Position numbers and translations under genes: made by a program
In this document: positions 8,762 through 17,784 of the stretch, in pieces
How positions within the stretch are numbered: position 1 is the stretch's first letter
Layout: every line of letters starts with the position of its first letter
The notes under the pieces: model-generated
What the model saw: the letters and a program-made list of their open reading frames with translations, nothing else
Told to the model about the DNA's origin: nothing
The model's database searches: none
From: Donghicola eburneus
GTDB lineage: Bacteria; Pseudomonadota; Alphaproteobacteria; Rhodobacterales; Rhodobacteraceae
Direction of reading: 5' to 3'
Assembly: GCF_900115865.1 (NCBI RefSeq)
Contig: NZ_FOXY01000007.1
Location: 1-64,000, forward strand
DNA length: 64,000 bases

Positions 8762-9924
8762 GGCAGACCGATATAATTCTCGGCTAGATCGCGGCGGGCA
8801 GTTTCAGAGTCCGCCAGATGGCGCAGCGTCGATTTCCGCATCTGCTCGGCAAAACTATCCTCCCCGTCAAAGCGGTGCAGCATGGTGGTCATTTGCCAGC
8901 TAAAGCGCATGGCTTTCCAAATGCGTTGCAGGGCGCGGGCCGAATATTCTTCGATCCCTGTCTGGCTGTTGCTCTTTACGGCGTCGATCAGGGCTTGGTG
9001 CAGGTAAAACACGTCAGATGCAGCAAGGTTCAAACCCTTGGCGCCGGTCGGCGGCACGATGTGTGCGGCGTCACCCACAAGGAATAGGTTCCCCCAGCGC
9101 AGCGGCTCCGACACAAAGGATCGCAGGGGCGCAATGGACTTTTCAATCGACGGACCAGTGACCAAGCGGCTCGCGGCTTCGGACGGGATGCGGCGGCTGA
9201 ACTCCTCCCAAAAGCGGTCGTCGGACCAGTCTTCAACGGTATCGGTCAGCGGTACCTGAACATAATAACGCACAAGATTTTCGTTGCGCATGGAAGCCAG
9301 AGCAAAGCCGTGGCGCGAGTTTGAATAGATCAGTTCGTCGTTCACTGGAGGGGTGTGAGACAGAATGCCGAGCCAGCCAAAGGGGTACACACGCTCGAAC
9401 TCGCTACGCTTTTCTTCGGGGATCGTCTTGCGGCTGACCCCGTGGAAGCCATCGCAGCCCGCAACAAACAGGCAGTCGAGCCGTTTTTCTTCGCCCTCGT
9501 GACGGAAGGTAACATAGGATTGGGTCTGGTCCAGATCATGGATCGAAAGGTCCTCTACGCCGTGCAGAATTTGCGTGCCCATGGTGTCTTGGGCGGCATA
9601 GAGGTCTGTGGTGACTTCGGTCTGGCCATAGACCATGACCTGTTTGCCCGTCAGGTGTTTGAAGTCGATGTGGACCATCAAGTCCTCGTCGGTCATGTAA
9701 CAGCCGTCGTGGGGGATGCCCTCTTTGCCCATGCGGTCGCCGACACCGGCCTCGCGCAGTAAATCCACAGCGCCCCATTCCAGAATGCCCGCACGAATGC
9801 GTGACAGGACGTGCTCTCGGGTCGAACGCTCTAGCACCACGGTCTCAACACCCGCGCGGTTCAGCAACTGTGACAGCAACAGCCCTGACGGTCCGCCGCC
9901 AATAATCGCCACCTGAGTTTTCAT
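8755..9924 (-). CDS. pobA: 4-hydroxybenzoate 3-monooxygenase
   Basis: A 389-residue flavoprotein hydroxylase that converts 4-hydroxybenzoate to protocatechuate with NADPH and O2. The FAD-binding GGGPSG is at residues 9-14. A DG motif (VAGCDG) lies mid-protein and the second FAD motif LVGDAAHIVPPTGAKG is at about 280-295. The length matches the family (about 390). It starts behind GGGAGGA. It lies 105 bases downstream of the TIM-barrel gene on the same strand and may be the third cistron of the flavoprotein operon. No PobR-type divergent regulator is next to it. Its product is the same as that of the dehydratase at 17784, so the region converges on protocatechuate. Confidence 0.95.
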   Translation of the reverse strand: MKTQVAIIGGGPSGLLLSQLLNRAGVETVVLERSTREHVLSRIRAGILEWGAVDLLREAGVGDRMGKEGIPHDGCYMTDEDLMVHIDFKHLTGKQVMVYGQTEVTTDLYAAQDTMGTQILHGVEDLSIHDLDQTQSYVTFRHEGEEKRLDCLFVAGCDGFHGVSRKTIPEEKRSEFERVYPFGWLGILSHTPPVNDELIYSNSRHGFALASMRNENLVRYYVQVPLTDTVEDWSDDRFWEEFSRRIPSEAASRLVTGPSIEKSIAPLRSFVSEPLRWGNLFLVGDAAHIVPPTGAKGLNLAASDVFYLHQALIDAVKSNSQTGIEEYSARALQRIWKAMRFSWQMTTMLHRFDGEDSFAEQMRKSTLRHLADSETARRDLAENYIGLPY

Positions 9925-10029
9925 GATCGTCCTCCCTTTTCGTGGCGGTCAGTTTGCCCTTGAACAGAGAAGACGGTAAATGGAGCGCTCCAGCCTGTGC
10001 TGGTACTTTTCGTGCATTTTGGCCTCAGC

Positions 10030-10842
10030 TTATGTCGCTGAAAGGGTATCCAGCAAAGCGCGGGTTTTCCGCACGTAGGTGGCAAAAGCGCTGGCAAACC
10101 CCCTAGCCGACATTGGCGCGGGACGAGGAATCTCTAGCCCAATGGGCGCATCGGGCGCGGCCCTTAGAAAGGCAGCCAGATCGATTTGTCCGTCGCCCGG
10201 CGCGAACCGTTCAGCGCGTGCTGTGTGCAGTAGATCCTCGACCGCGTAGGCGGGCAGAACAGGCGCATCGCAGAGGTGCAAAAAGGGGATCCGCTCCTGC
10301 GGGATCTGAGCCAACAGGTCAAGCGAAGAGCCCGAGCGGTCGAAGTGCAGGCTGTCGACCAACAGGCCCACGTCGTCACCCGCCGCTTGCACCACTTTCC
10401 AGCAGGTCGCCAAATCAGGCACCGAAGTCCACGGAAAGAACTCTAGTACGACCCCTAGGCCACGCGCCTGCGCGGCCTCTGACAGCGCCCCGATTGTTTG
10501 GGACAGCCGTGACAGGTCTTCGTCGTACGGGGCGAGGATGGCGGTGTTCGCCTCAAGCTCCGCGCCACAATCAAAGAAGGGCAGCAAGCTTTCTACTGTG
10601 GTTTCGGCGGTGACTTTGACGAATTCGATGTCGTTCACACGCAGTCCGCTGTTGCGCAGGGCGTCCTTGGTGGCGCGCATCATGGCGGGGTCTTGCCACA
10701 GGGGATAACCGGGCGAATCTGCCGTGACTTTGATCAGCCTTAGACCGACTGCATCCAGTTCGCCCTCTGCAGCGGCTTCGATCAGGGCAGGGGGTGCGAG
10801 CTCAATCGCGCTAAGATGGGCAATAGAAATGTCGCGCGTCAT
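10030..10842 (-). CDS. Sugar phosphate isomerase/epimerase-type TIM-barrel protein
   Basis: A 270-residue protein of the xylose-isomerase-like TIM-barrel superfamily, the fold shared by AP endonuclease IV, hydroxypyruvate isomerase and 3-dehydroshikimate dehydratases. Likely metal-ligand strands are VVLEFFPW, GLLVDSLHFDRSG, PFLHLCDAP and PIGLEIPRP, giving the E-D-H-E pattern of the fold. The start overlaps the stop of the flavoprotein gene (ATGA at 10839-10842), so the two are coupled. The substrate is unknown. Its place in a shikimate/4-hydroxybenzoate catabolic block suggests a cyclic polyol acid or its oxidised form. A second dehydroshikimate dehydratase or an isomerase is possible. Confidence 0.75.
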   Translation of the reverse strand: MTRDISIAHLSAIELAPPALIEAAAEGELDAVGLRLIKVTADSPGYPLWQDPAMMRATKDALRNSGLRVNDIEFVKVTAETTVESLLPFFDCGAELEANTAILAPYDEDLSRLSQTIGALSEAAQARGLGVVLEFFPWTSVPDLATCWKVVQAAGDDVGLLVDSLHFDRSGSSLDLLAQIPQERIPFLHLCDAPVLPAYAVEDLLHTARAERFAPGDGQIDLAAFLRAAPDAPIGLEIPRPAPMSARGFASAFATYVRKTRALLDTLSAT

Positions 10843-12533
10843 GTGTTCGCTCCGGTCTGGGCCGCGTGCCGGCCCGCAATAAAGCCAAAGGTCATTGCGG
10901 GACCAAGGTTAATCCCGCCTGCCGGATAGAACCCGCCAAAGACAGAGGCCGCGTCCGTGCCCGCCGCATATAGCCCACCAATCACGGAGCCATCTGCGCG
11001 CAGCACTTGGGCGTTCTCATTCGTTGCCAGCCCCGCAAATGTCCCGAAGCTGCCAGGCACAACCTCGACCGCGTAGAACGGCGCTTTGCGGATCGGGGCT
11101 ACGTTTGGATTGGGCGTTTGCTCTGGGTCACCCTGAAGTCGCATGTAAGGGCTCGTGCCGCGACCAAAGGCTGGGTCCTCGCCCCGATCTGCGCCCGCAT
11201 TCCAGTCAGCCAGCGTTTGCGTCAGGCCATTGGCGTCTATCCCGCAAGCGCGAGCCAGCTCTTCGGGGGTGCGTCCGGTTTTCAAGTACCCGCGCTTGAT
11301 CCATTGCTTGAAGGGCAGGGGCTGCGGACGCACCACGCCGATGCCGTACCGGCGCAGGAAACGGTGATCGCAGATCAGCCAACTGCGCGCGGGCGTTCCC
11401 TCTGGTGTTACGCGGAGCAGAGCCTCAACATAATCATGATAGCCAAGACCTTCGTTGCAGAAGCGCTGGCCGTTCGCGAGTACGCCAATCAGACCGGGTT
11501 TCCCACGATCAATGATGTGGGGGAATTGCGCGACGCGGCCATCGGGCCAGCGTACAGTCGAGACGGGACAGAATGCAGCGGGCCGTGCAATATCAGTACG
11601 CACATGTGCGCCGACTGCTTCGGCCAAGGCAAGGCCGCTGCCATTGGCGCTCTTGACCGCGAGGGTGCGGTGCTCCTCGTTGCGGGGAAAGGTTTGGGCG
11701 CGCCGTGTGTCATCCTGAGGGTAGCCGCCACATGCCAACACGACACTTGGTGCGCTGAGGTTCGTGCCATCGGATAGAACGACGCCGGTAATGGTGCTGC
11801 CATCGGTGTTTAGATGTGTGACTGTCTGGCCGGTGCGGATATCGACACCCGCCATGCGCGCGGATTTCAGCAAGCGACCGACCAGAGCGATCCCGTTCCG
11901 CAAATCCATTCCACGCCGATACAAGGCCAGATCTCGGAAATGAAGCAGCGTGCGCTTCGTGACATAGGCAAAGGATTTCACCGACCGCGTCATGGTCATG
12001 AAAGCACGCAGGTCGGCACCGGCCTGAATGGTCATTCCCAGAAAGGTGGTCTCTCGCACCGGCTTGCGCAGTAGGGCGATGTCCGCCCCCAGATCTCGGG
12101 CATCGTAGGGACGGGCGATCACCGACCGTCCGCCGGTACCTGCGCCTGCCACGTGGCCATACGTGTCGGGGATGGGAAAGCCACCGTCGAATTGCAGCGC
12201 TGTGCCCCTTTCAAAAAAGCTGACCATCTCTGGCGCGGCCTTTAGAAACGCATCCACCCGTTTGGCATCAAAGTAGTTGCCCAGAACGCCCTTCAGGTAG
12301 GTGCGGGGGGCGTCGATATCCTCGTCAATCCCGGCGCGCTTTGCAGGGCCATTACGCGGGCTCCAGATCCAGCCACCAGACCACGCTGTCGTGCCGCCGA
12401 TTACAGGCTCTTTCTCGATCATTGCGACGCGTGCGCCATGGCCCGCTGCCGTCACGGCTGCGGACAACCCAGCCGCGCCGGACCCTAAGACGATCACGTC
12501 AAAGCTAGCTTTTTCAGGTGTATTAACCGCCAC
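10839..12533 (-). CDS. FAD-dependent oxidoreductase, 3-ketosteroid dehydrogenase/fumarate reductase type
   Basis: A 564-residue flavoprotein. The dinucleotide-binding GSGAAG is at residues 17-22, followed by an acidic strand end and the GGTTAWSGG FAD contact. The C-terminal segment with GGFYPAGGINLGPAMTFG is typical of the ketosteroid-dehydrogenase/fumarate-reductase fold. I place the start at the GTG at 12533 because GAGGGGG lies seven bases upstream; an ATG at 12593 is in frame but has no domain content before it. It is divergent from the LysR gene with a 119-base shared upstream region, and coupled to the TIM-barrel gene. A steroid substrate is unlikely in this context. I infer a ring dehydrogenation of a shikimate-pathway-like compound, which is unproven. 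Confidence 0.8.
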   Translation of the reverse strand: MAVNTPEKASFDVIVLGSGAAGLSAAVTAAGHGARVAMIEKEPVIGGTTAWSGGWIWSPRNGPAKRAGIDEDIDAPRTYLKGVLGNYFDAKRVDAFLKAAPEMVSFFERGTALQFDGGFPIPDTYGHVAGAGTGGRSVIARPYDARDLGADIALLRKPVRETTFLGMTIQAGADLRAFMTMTRSVKSFAYVTKRTLLHFRDLALYRRGMDLRNGIALVGRLLKSARMAGVDIRTGQTVTHLNTDGSTITGVVLSDGTNLSAPSVVLACGGYPQDDTRRAQTFPRNEEHRTLAVKSANGSGLALAEAVGAHVRTDIARPAAFCPVSTVRWPDGRVAQFPHIIDRGKPGLIGVLANGQRFCNEGLGYHDYVEALLRVTPEGTPARSWLICDHRFLRRYGIGVVRPQPLPFKQWIKRGYLKTGRTPEELARACGIDANGLTQTLADWNAGADRGEDPAFGRGTSPYMRLQGDPEQTPNPNVAPIRKAPFYAVEVVPGSFGTFAGLATNENAQVLRADGSVIGGLYAAGTDAASVFGGFYPAGGINLGPAMTFGFIAGRHAAQTGANT

Positions 12534-12652
12534 TTTATTGCCCCCTCGTCCCCTCAATGGGCCCATCTCAGGCATTCCGCTGCGTAACGTCAATTACAAG
12601 TATATCGAATTACGGAACATCATGTTAATCACTGTGGCGGGAGGAGACAGGC
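12534..12652. promoter_or_regulatory. Divergent promoter region between the flavoprotein and LysR genes
   Basis: A 119-base AT-richer spacer separates two divergent starts. It contains separated inverted arms CGTAA (from 12582) and TTACG (ending near 12615). A LysR-type regulator usually binds such a shared region. I cannot define the exact site or the -10/-35 boxes. Confidence 0.4.
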
Positions 12653-13561
12653 ATGAAAGAAATTACTCTTCGCCAGATCGAGGTAATCCGTGCCGTGATG
12701 CTGCGCGGGACGATTAGTGGCGCAGCGGACCATTTGGGGGTCTCCGCCCCCGGCATCAGCCGATTGATCAAACACACAGAGGAGAGCCTTGGTATCCGAT
12801 TGTTCGAACGCCGCGCTGGCCTCTTTACTCCTGCGGTCGAGGCGAGCGCTGTCTTTGACCAGATCCGAGAGGTCTACAAGGGCGTCGAAAACCTGCAGCT
12901 CGCGCTCGACTCCCTACAAAAGGGAGAGGACGTAAGATTGGCCTTTGCCTCTGCCCCGTCGGTGGCGCAATTCATCGCCACGCGTGCGATCCGCGATCTA
13001 CGGGGGCGCTACCCTGACCTCTATATTGACCTGAATATTTTGAAAATTGAGGAAACGGTCGACTATCTGCTGCTCGAGCGTGGCGAGTTCGTTATCATGA
13101 GCTCGCCCGTGCAGAACGCCGGTATCGAAAACACACAGATTGCCGAAGGGCGAATCGTCGTGATTGTCCCAGATGGCCATAGGCTGGCAGAGCAGGATGA
13201 AATCTCGATTTACGATTTAGAACACGAGCCTCTGATCGGGATCGATCCTGCGGATCCCTACGGGCAAATCCTTGCCAAACCCTTTGTTGAGGCCGGATTG
13301 ACGATGCAGCATTCCATCCGTGGACGTTTTGCACAGACACTTGTCAGCTTCGTCCGGCATGGGCTTGGGGTGGCCTTGATCGATGAGTTTTCTGTGGCCG
13401 AAGTCTACATGCCGGGTTTGGTGCGTAAGCCCCTGAAAGAAAATGTTGTTGTTCAGTCCTACGTGGTACAAAAGCGGGGTCGAAACCTTTCAGCCTTTGC
13501 CGAAGATGCGATACGACTGCTGACCCGTGAATTGGCGAATGCAGCAACACATTGGCGCTAA
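12653..13561 (+). CDS. LysR-family transcriptional regulator
   Basis: A 302-residue LTTR. The N-terminal winged helix (residues 4-63) contains SGAADHLGVSAPGISRLIKH and is followed by the linker helix; residues about 90-300 form the periplasmic-binding-like effector domain. The start has GGGAGGAG eight bases upstream. It sits between the divergent flavoprotein operon and the co-directional tctCBA-shikimate operon. It is therefore the likely regulator of both, probably responding to shikimate, quinate or a dehydro-intermediate. The inducer is inferred from context only. Confidence 0.92.
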   Translation: MKEITLRQIEVIRAVMLRGTISGAADHLGVSAPGISRLIKHTEESLGIRLFERRAGLFTPAVEASAVFDQIREVYKGVENLQLALDSLQKGEDVRLAFASAPSVAQFIATRAIRDLRGRYPDLYIDLNILKIEETVDYLLLERGEFVIMSSPVQNAGIENTQIAEGRIVVIVPDGHRLAEQDEISIYDLEHEPLIGIDPADPYGQILAKPFVEAGLTMQHSIRGRFAQTLVSFVRHGLGVALIDEFSVAEVYMPGLVRKPLKENVVVQSYVVQKRGRNLSAFAEDAIRLLTRELANAATHWR

Positions 13562-13579
13562 ATCCTGCCCGCAGTAAAA

Positions 13580-13592
13580 TAACCTCAGGTTA
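13580..13592 (+). promoter_or_regulatory. Palindrome upstream of tctC, possible LysR-type site
   Basis: TAACCT-C-AGGTTA is a perfect six-base dyad with a one-base centre, 118 bases before the tctC start and 18 bases past the LysR stop. Its place and symmetry suit an operator for the transport-catabolism operon. No second copy with the same arms is evident in the divergent region, which weakens the case. Confidence 0.35.
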
Positions 13593-13709
13593 ATAGGAGA
13601 TAACTTTAGGTATTTGACGTTATGCCTTGGCTTCGTCAGTCTCTGGTCTTAACGGGTAGCTCTGCGAGCAATAAGCTATTCCGACATTATCTCATTGGGA
13701 GGAGATACT

Positions 13710-14714
13710 ATGAAACGCTTCGCTTTCGGCGCCGTCTCGGCGCTCGTACTTTCTGCAACCGGTGTTTTGGCGGCTGACTATCCCGCCAAGGAAATCCAAG
13801 GCATCATCCAGTGGGGTGCTGGTGGGTCTACCGATACCGTAATGCGCTCGGTCACCCCCCACGCCGAAGATGCGCTGGGTGGCACTGTTGTCATGCAGAA
13901 CATGACCGGCGGCGTTGGCGCGATCGCGCTGAACTACGTCGCGACCCAGTCGACCGACGGCTACACCCTGCTGATGGGCGCGGAAAACCCGCTGCTCTAC
14001 AAAGTCATGGGTCTGGGCAAGAAAGACTACACTGACTTTACCCCCATCAACCTGCTGGCACGTGGCACCCCGATTTTGGTGGCAAGCCCTGACGCGCCTT
14101 TCGATGATTACGCAGGCATGATGGCCTACATCAAAGAGAACCCCGGTGAAGTCCGCTTCGGCGCGACTGGCCCCGGCGGCCTGCCTTCGGTTGTCACCGC
14201 GATGATCGAAACTGTCGAAGGCGAGCTGGACGTGATCTCGGTGCCCTACGACGGTGACGGCCCCGCGCTGACCGCTCTGCAGGGTGGTGCGATTGACGTG
14301 ATGCCCGCCGTTCTGGGCGCAGCGATCGAAGGCATCCGCGCAGGCAACATGAAGCCGCTGGCTCTGTTCGACGTTGCAGCAAACGAAAAGCTGCCCGACG
14401 CGCCCGCAGTCACCGACTTCAACGAGACCTATAACGACTTCCTGCCTTGGGGTCCGTTCTTTGGTGTGTTCGTTGCCAAAGGCACCCCTGATGATGTCGT
14501 CGAAAAGCTGTCGGCTGCCTATGCCGAAGCCGCAACCAACGAAGACTTCGTTCAGCTGATGGACAACCGTGGTTTCACCATGATGAACATCTCGGGTGCC
14601 GAAGCCGAAGACTTCCTGTCGACTTGGCAGCAGAACACCACTTGGCTGCTGCAGGACGCTGGTCTGACCAAGAACTCGCCCGAAGAGTTCGGCATTGCGC
14701 GTCCCGGCGAATAA
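13710..14714 (+). CDS. TTT transporter solute-binding protein (TctC/Bug family)
   Basis: A 334-residue periplasmic binding protein. Residues 1-22 are a signal peptide ending VLA before ADYPAKEI. The mature part shows Bug/TctC features such as WGAGGSTDTVMR near the N-terminus and ATQSTDGYTLLMG. Such proteins capture carboxylates for a tripartite tricarboxylate transporter. GGGAGGAG precedes the ATG at 13710. It is followed by a hairpin and then tctB, tctA, a shikimate dehydrogenase and a dehydroshikimate dehydratase, so the ligand is probably shikimate, quinate or 3-dehydroshikimate. Codon use looks strongly biased, as expected for an abundant binding protein. Confidence 0.93.
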   Translation: MKRFAFGAVSALVLSATGVLAADYPAKEIQGIIQWGAGGSTDTVMRSVTPHAEDALGGTVVMQNMTGGVGAIALNYVATQSTDGYTLLMGAENPLLYKVMGLGKKDYTDFTPINLLARGTPILVASPDAPFDDYAGMMAYIKENPGEVRFGATGPGGLPSVVTAMIETVEGELDVISVPYDGDGPALTALQGGAIDVMPAVLGAAIEGIRAGNMKPLALFDVAANEKLPDAPAVTDFNETYNDFLPWGPFFGVFVAKGTPDDVVEKLSAAYAEAATNEDFVQLMDNRGFTMMNISGAEAEDFLSTWQQNTTWLLQDAGLTKNSPEEFGIARPGE

Positions 14715-14728
14715 ATCAAACTGACAGA

Positions 14729-14747
14729 TCGCCCGCTTGGCGGGCGA
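14729..14747 (+). terminator. Intercistronic hairpin between tctC and tctB
   Basis: A perfect eight-pair stem (TCGCCCGC / GCGGGCGA) with a three-base loop lies 15 bases after the tctC stop and has no T tract. Hairpins here often stabilise the upstream message or partly terminate, giving more binding protein than membrane subunits. It is not a classical full terminator. Confidence 0.6.
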
Positions 14748-14840
14748 AGCTGCTATACTGGCGCCGCTCGTCCCTAGATGGGCGGCGTCTATCGTTCCGC
14801 AGGGCGGGCCACGCCTTGCACTAGGCTGATGGAGGAAGCC

Positions 14841-15419
14841 ATGGAACCCGATTTTCGCGGTGATGCTGATCACCACGATGGTACGTCCGATGCCACTCCG
14901 GGTGGCTACGCAGACAGCCGTCGCCCCGGTGAACTGGTTTTCACCATTCTTCTGACGATTGGGAGCGGTGCGCTCTTGTGGAACGCCTACGGTATCGCGG
15001 GCTTTGAGGCGCTGTCCTCGCCCGGTGCGATCCCGATGGCGACAGCCGCCGTTATGCTGATCTCGTCGATTATTATTCTGGTCAAGACGGCCCGACTGAA
15101 GCTCGTGGCGAACGAAACCATGTCCAAGGATATTTTGCCTTGGCTCGTGATCGTCATGTTCGTTTTGCTTGTGGCATTTGGCATCGCTCTGAAACCGCTG
15201 GGATTTATTCCGACGGCCGCAATTTTCCTGATCCTCTCGATGAAGCTCATGGCCCGCCGCAGCTGGCCTGTGACCTTGCTCATCGCTCTTGGATCGCTCG
15301 TGGTGATTTGGCTGATCTTCCGCATCGTCTTCACGGTGCTCTTGCCCGCAGGCATCGTGCCCGAGGCAGAGTTCATCCAGTACTTCCGCGACCTATTCTC
15401 CGCAGGAGGTGACGCATGA
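14841..15419 (+). CDS. TTT transporter small membrane subunit (TctB)
   Basis: A 192-residue protein with a charged N-terminal tail of about 30 residues and four hydrophobic segments, matching the DUF1468/TctB small subunit. Its weak sequence identity is usual for the family; the call rests on size, topology and position between tctC and tctA. The ATG at 14841 has GGAGGA seven bases upstream, so I prefer it over the in-frame start at 14778. The stop overlaps the tctA start (ATGA, 15416-15419). Confidence 0.9.
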   Translation: MEPDFRGDADHHDGTSDATPGGYADSRRPGELVFTILLTIGSGALLWNAYGIAGFEALSSPGAIPMATAAVMLISSIIILVKTARLKLVANETMSKDILPWLVIVMFVLLVAFGIALKPLGFIPTAAIFLILSMKLMARRSWPVTLLIALGSLVVIWLIFRIVFTVLLPAGIVPEAEFIQYFRDLFSAGGDA

Positions 15420-16933
15420 GCGCCCTGATGGATATGCTGATGATCTTTACAAACCCGCAGCTGCTGTTGCTGGTGGGCTTGGGCACCTTTGCCGGCGTTT
15501 ATGTCGGTGCCATTCCCGGTCTTTCGGTGACGATGGCGGTGTCGATCCTGATTTCGTTCACGTTTTCTTGGGATGTTCTGCCAGCGATCTCTCTGATGAT
15601 CGGTATCTACATGGGCGGCGTCTATGGCGGCTCTCGGACAGCGATCCTACTCAATATTCCCGGTGCGCCTTCGGCGATTGCCACCGCGATGGATGGCTAT
15701 CCCATGGCCAAGCGGGGCGAGGCAGGGACCGCCATTGGCGTGACCACCGTTATGTCGTTCTTTGGTGGCTTTATCGGGATCGGTGTGCTGGCTCTGGCCG
15801 CGCCCTTTGTCTCTAAGTTTGCGCTGACCTTCCAGCCGAGGGACTACATGCTGCTGGCCGTTCTGGGCATTTTGCTCGTGGGGTCGCTATCGTCCGGTTC
15901 GCTGATCAAGGGAACCTTCGCAGGTGCTTTGGGAATTGGCATCGGTGCGGTGGGCATGGACCCGTTGACCTTTACCGAGCGTTTCACCTTTGACATCCCG
16001 CTGCTGACCCAAGGCATCTCGTTCATCGCCGTGATGATCGGTATGTTCGGTGTTTCAGAGGCGCTGCTCCAGCTGCATCACATCGACATGCCCGCTGTGC
16101 GGCAAAAGATCGACCGCATCGTTCCGTCCTTTAGCACCATCAAGAAGCATCTGCCGCTATCGGTTCAGACGTCTTCTATTGGTGTCATCATTGGCGCTTT
16201 GCCAGGGACAGGCGGCGATATCGCTGCGCTTATGGCCTATGACCACGCCAAGCGTGTGACCAAGAACCCCGAGCGTGAATTCGGCGACGGTGCAATCGAA
16301 GGTCTTGTTGCCCCTGAAACTGCGAACAACGCGGCGGTGGGCGGTGCATTCATTCCGATGATGACCCTTGGTATCCCCGGTGATGCGGTTACTGCGATTA
16401 TGATCGGTGCGCTATATATCCACGGCCTGAACCCCGGTCCGATGCTGATGATCGACCAGCCGCACATGTTCTGGTTCATCGTGGGCGCGCTGATCACCGC
16501 AAACTTCTTTATCCTGCTGTTCGGCCTGACAGGCATCAAGCTGTTCACCAAGATCGTGGAAATCCCTCGCGCGTTTCTGATCCCCCTGATCATGCTCTTG
16601 TCCATCGTCGGCGCCTATGCGGTGAACAACTCAATCACCGACGTCTACTGGATGCTTGGCTTTGGTGTGTTCGGCTACTTTATGCGTCACTACGGCTACC
16701 CCTTGGGTCCGGTCATTCTTGGTGTGATCCTGAGCCGCCTCTTGGACGATAACTGGCGCCGTGCGATCATCTCCGAGCGCGAAGATCTGGGGCGCTTCTT
16801 TGGTGGTCTCTTCTCCAGCCCGCTCTCGACCGTTTTGTTCGTCGCCGTGGTGCTGATTTTCGTGTCGCAAACCCCGCTGTGGACCAAGGGCAAAGCTTTG
16901 ATCTTTGGCCGTAGCAACCGGAGTGCATCGTAA
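15416..16933 (+). CDS. TTT transporter large membrane subunit (TctA)
   Basis: A 505-residue, roughly twelve-segment membrane protein of the TctA family. Diagnostic stretches are GAIPGLSVTMAVSILISFTF near residue 35, MGGVYGGSRTAILLNIPGAP near 65-85 and GALPGTGGDIAALMAYDHAK near 260. It forms the transport channel with TctB and is fed by the binding protein at 13710. Its stop shares bases with the start of the shikimate dehydrogenase gene (TAATG), tying transport to catabolism in a single transcript. Confidence 0.95.
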   Translation: MSALMDMLMIFTNPQLLLLVGLGTFAGVYVGAIPGLSVTMAVSILISFTFSWDVLPAISLMIGIYMGGVYGGSRTAILLNIPGAPSAIATAMDGYPMAKRGEAGTAIGVTTVMSFFGGFIGIGVLALAAPFVSKFALTFQPRDYMLLAVLGILLVGSLSSGSLIKGTFAGALGIGIGAVGMDPLTFTERFTFDIPLLTQGISFIAVMIGMFGVSEALLQLHHIDMPAVRQKIDRIVPSFSTIKKHLPLSVQTSSIGVIIGALPGTGGDIAALMAYDHAKRVTKNPEREFGDGAIEGLVAPETANNAAVGGAFIPMMTLGIPGDAVTAIMIGALYIHGLNPGPMLMIDQPHMFWFIVGALITANFFILLFGLTGIKLFTKIVEIPRAFLIPLIMLLSIVGAYAVNNSITDVYWMLGFGVFGYFMRHYGYPLGPVILGVILSRLLDDNWRRAIISEREDLGRFFGGLFSSPLSTVLFVAVVLIFVSQTPLWTKGKALIFGRSNRSAS

Positions 16934-17784
16934 TGCAAGACCTGCCCGTCACACTTCAACTTGGCCTGATCGGTGACAATATCGCCGCCTCGCGCTCACC
17001 CCTGTTGCACAAGATTGCAGGCGAGCAAAACGGGATGGACGTCAGCTATCTGCGTCTGGTGCCCCGCGAGATGGAGCAGGACTTTGACGGTGTGTTCCAG
17101 TACGCCAAAGACAACGGCTACCGCGGGATCAACGTCACCTATCCCTACAAGGAGTACGTGACCAAGTTCCTCGAAGTCGAGGACCCGCTGGTCCGCGGCA
17201 TCGGTGCGTGCAACACCGTGATCTTTGGCGAAGGAATGCCCAAGGGGCACAACACCGATTACTCGGGCTTCATGTCGGCCTATCGGAACGTGCGGGGGAA
17301 TCTTGCCCCCGGTGCGGTCCTGATGATCGGCACTGGTGGCGTGGGGCGTGCGATTGCCTTTGGTCTGGTCGGTCTGGGCTGCAAGGAACTGCGTCTGGTC
17401 GACCGCGACATGCTCAAGGCAGAAGCTCTGGCCGCCGACGTCCGCAAGACCGCGCCCGATGTCAAAGTCGTTTGTGGCTCGAATGCCGAGGCTTTGGCCG
17501 ACGGCGCACAGGGCATCGTGAACTGCACCCCCGTAGGCATGGTCGGCTATGACGGCACACCGCTGGCGGAATGGGCGATGGCTGGTGCGGCGTGGGCGTT
17601 TGACGCGGTCTACACTCCGCCGAACACCCAGTTCCTGTCGGACGCCAAGGCCAACGGCCTCGACATCATTTCGGGGTGGGAGCTGTTCTTCTTCCAAGGG
17701 GTTCACGCGTGGAAATTCTTCTGCGGCGCGCCCTTGGATGAACCTGCGCTGCGCGCGGAACTCATGACCGAAAGGACATACTAA
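16933..17784 (+). CDS. Shikimate/quinate dehydrogenase (AroE family), catabolic
   Basis: A 283-residue NAD(P)-dependent dehydrogenase. The substrate-binding SRSP is at residues 20-23, NVTYPYK at 67-73 with catalytic Lys73, GACNTV at 91-96 and GHNTD with Asp109. The Rossmann loop GTGGVGRA follows near 133. In this operon it should oxidise imported shikimate (or quinate) to the 3-dehydro compound, which the next gene dehydrates. Biosynthetic aroE copies are not normally placed between a TTT transporter and a dehydratase, so a catabolic role is favoured. The choice between shikimate and quinate cannot be made here. Both neighbours are joined by TAATG overlaps. Confidence 0.9.
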   Translation: MQDLPVTLQLGLIGDNIAASRSPLLHKIAGEQNGMDVSYLRLVPREMEQDFDGVFQYAKDNGYRGINVTYPYKEYVTKFLEVEDPLVRGIGACNTVIFGEGMPKGHNTDYSGFMSAYRNVRGNLAPGAVLMIGTGGVGRAIAFGLVGLGCKELRLVDRDMLKAEALAADVRKTAPDVKVVCGSNAEALADGAQGIVNCTPVGMVGYDGTPLAEWAMAGAAWAFDAVYTPPNTQFLSDAKANGLDIISGWELFFFQGVHAWKFFCGAPLDEPALRAELMTERTY

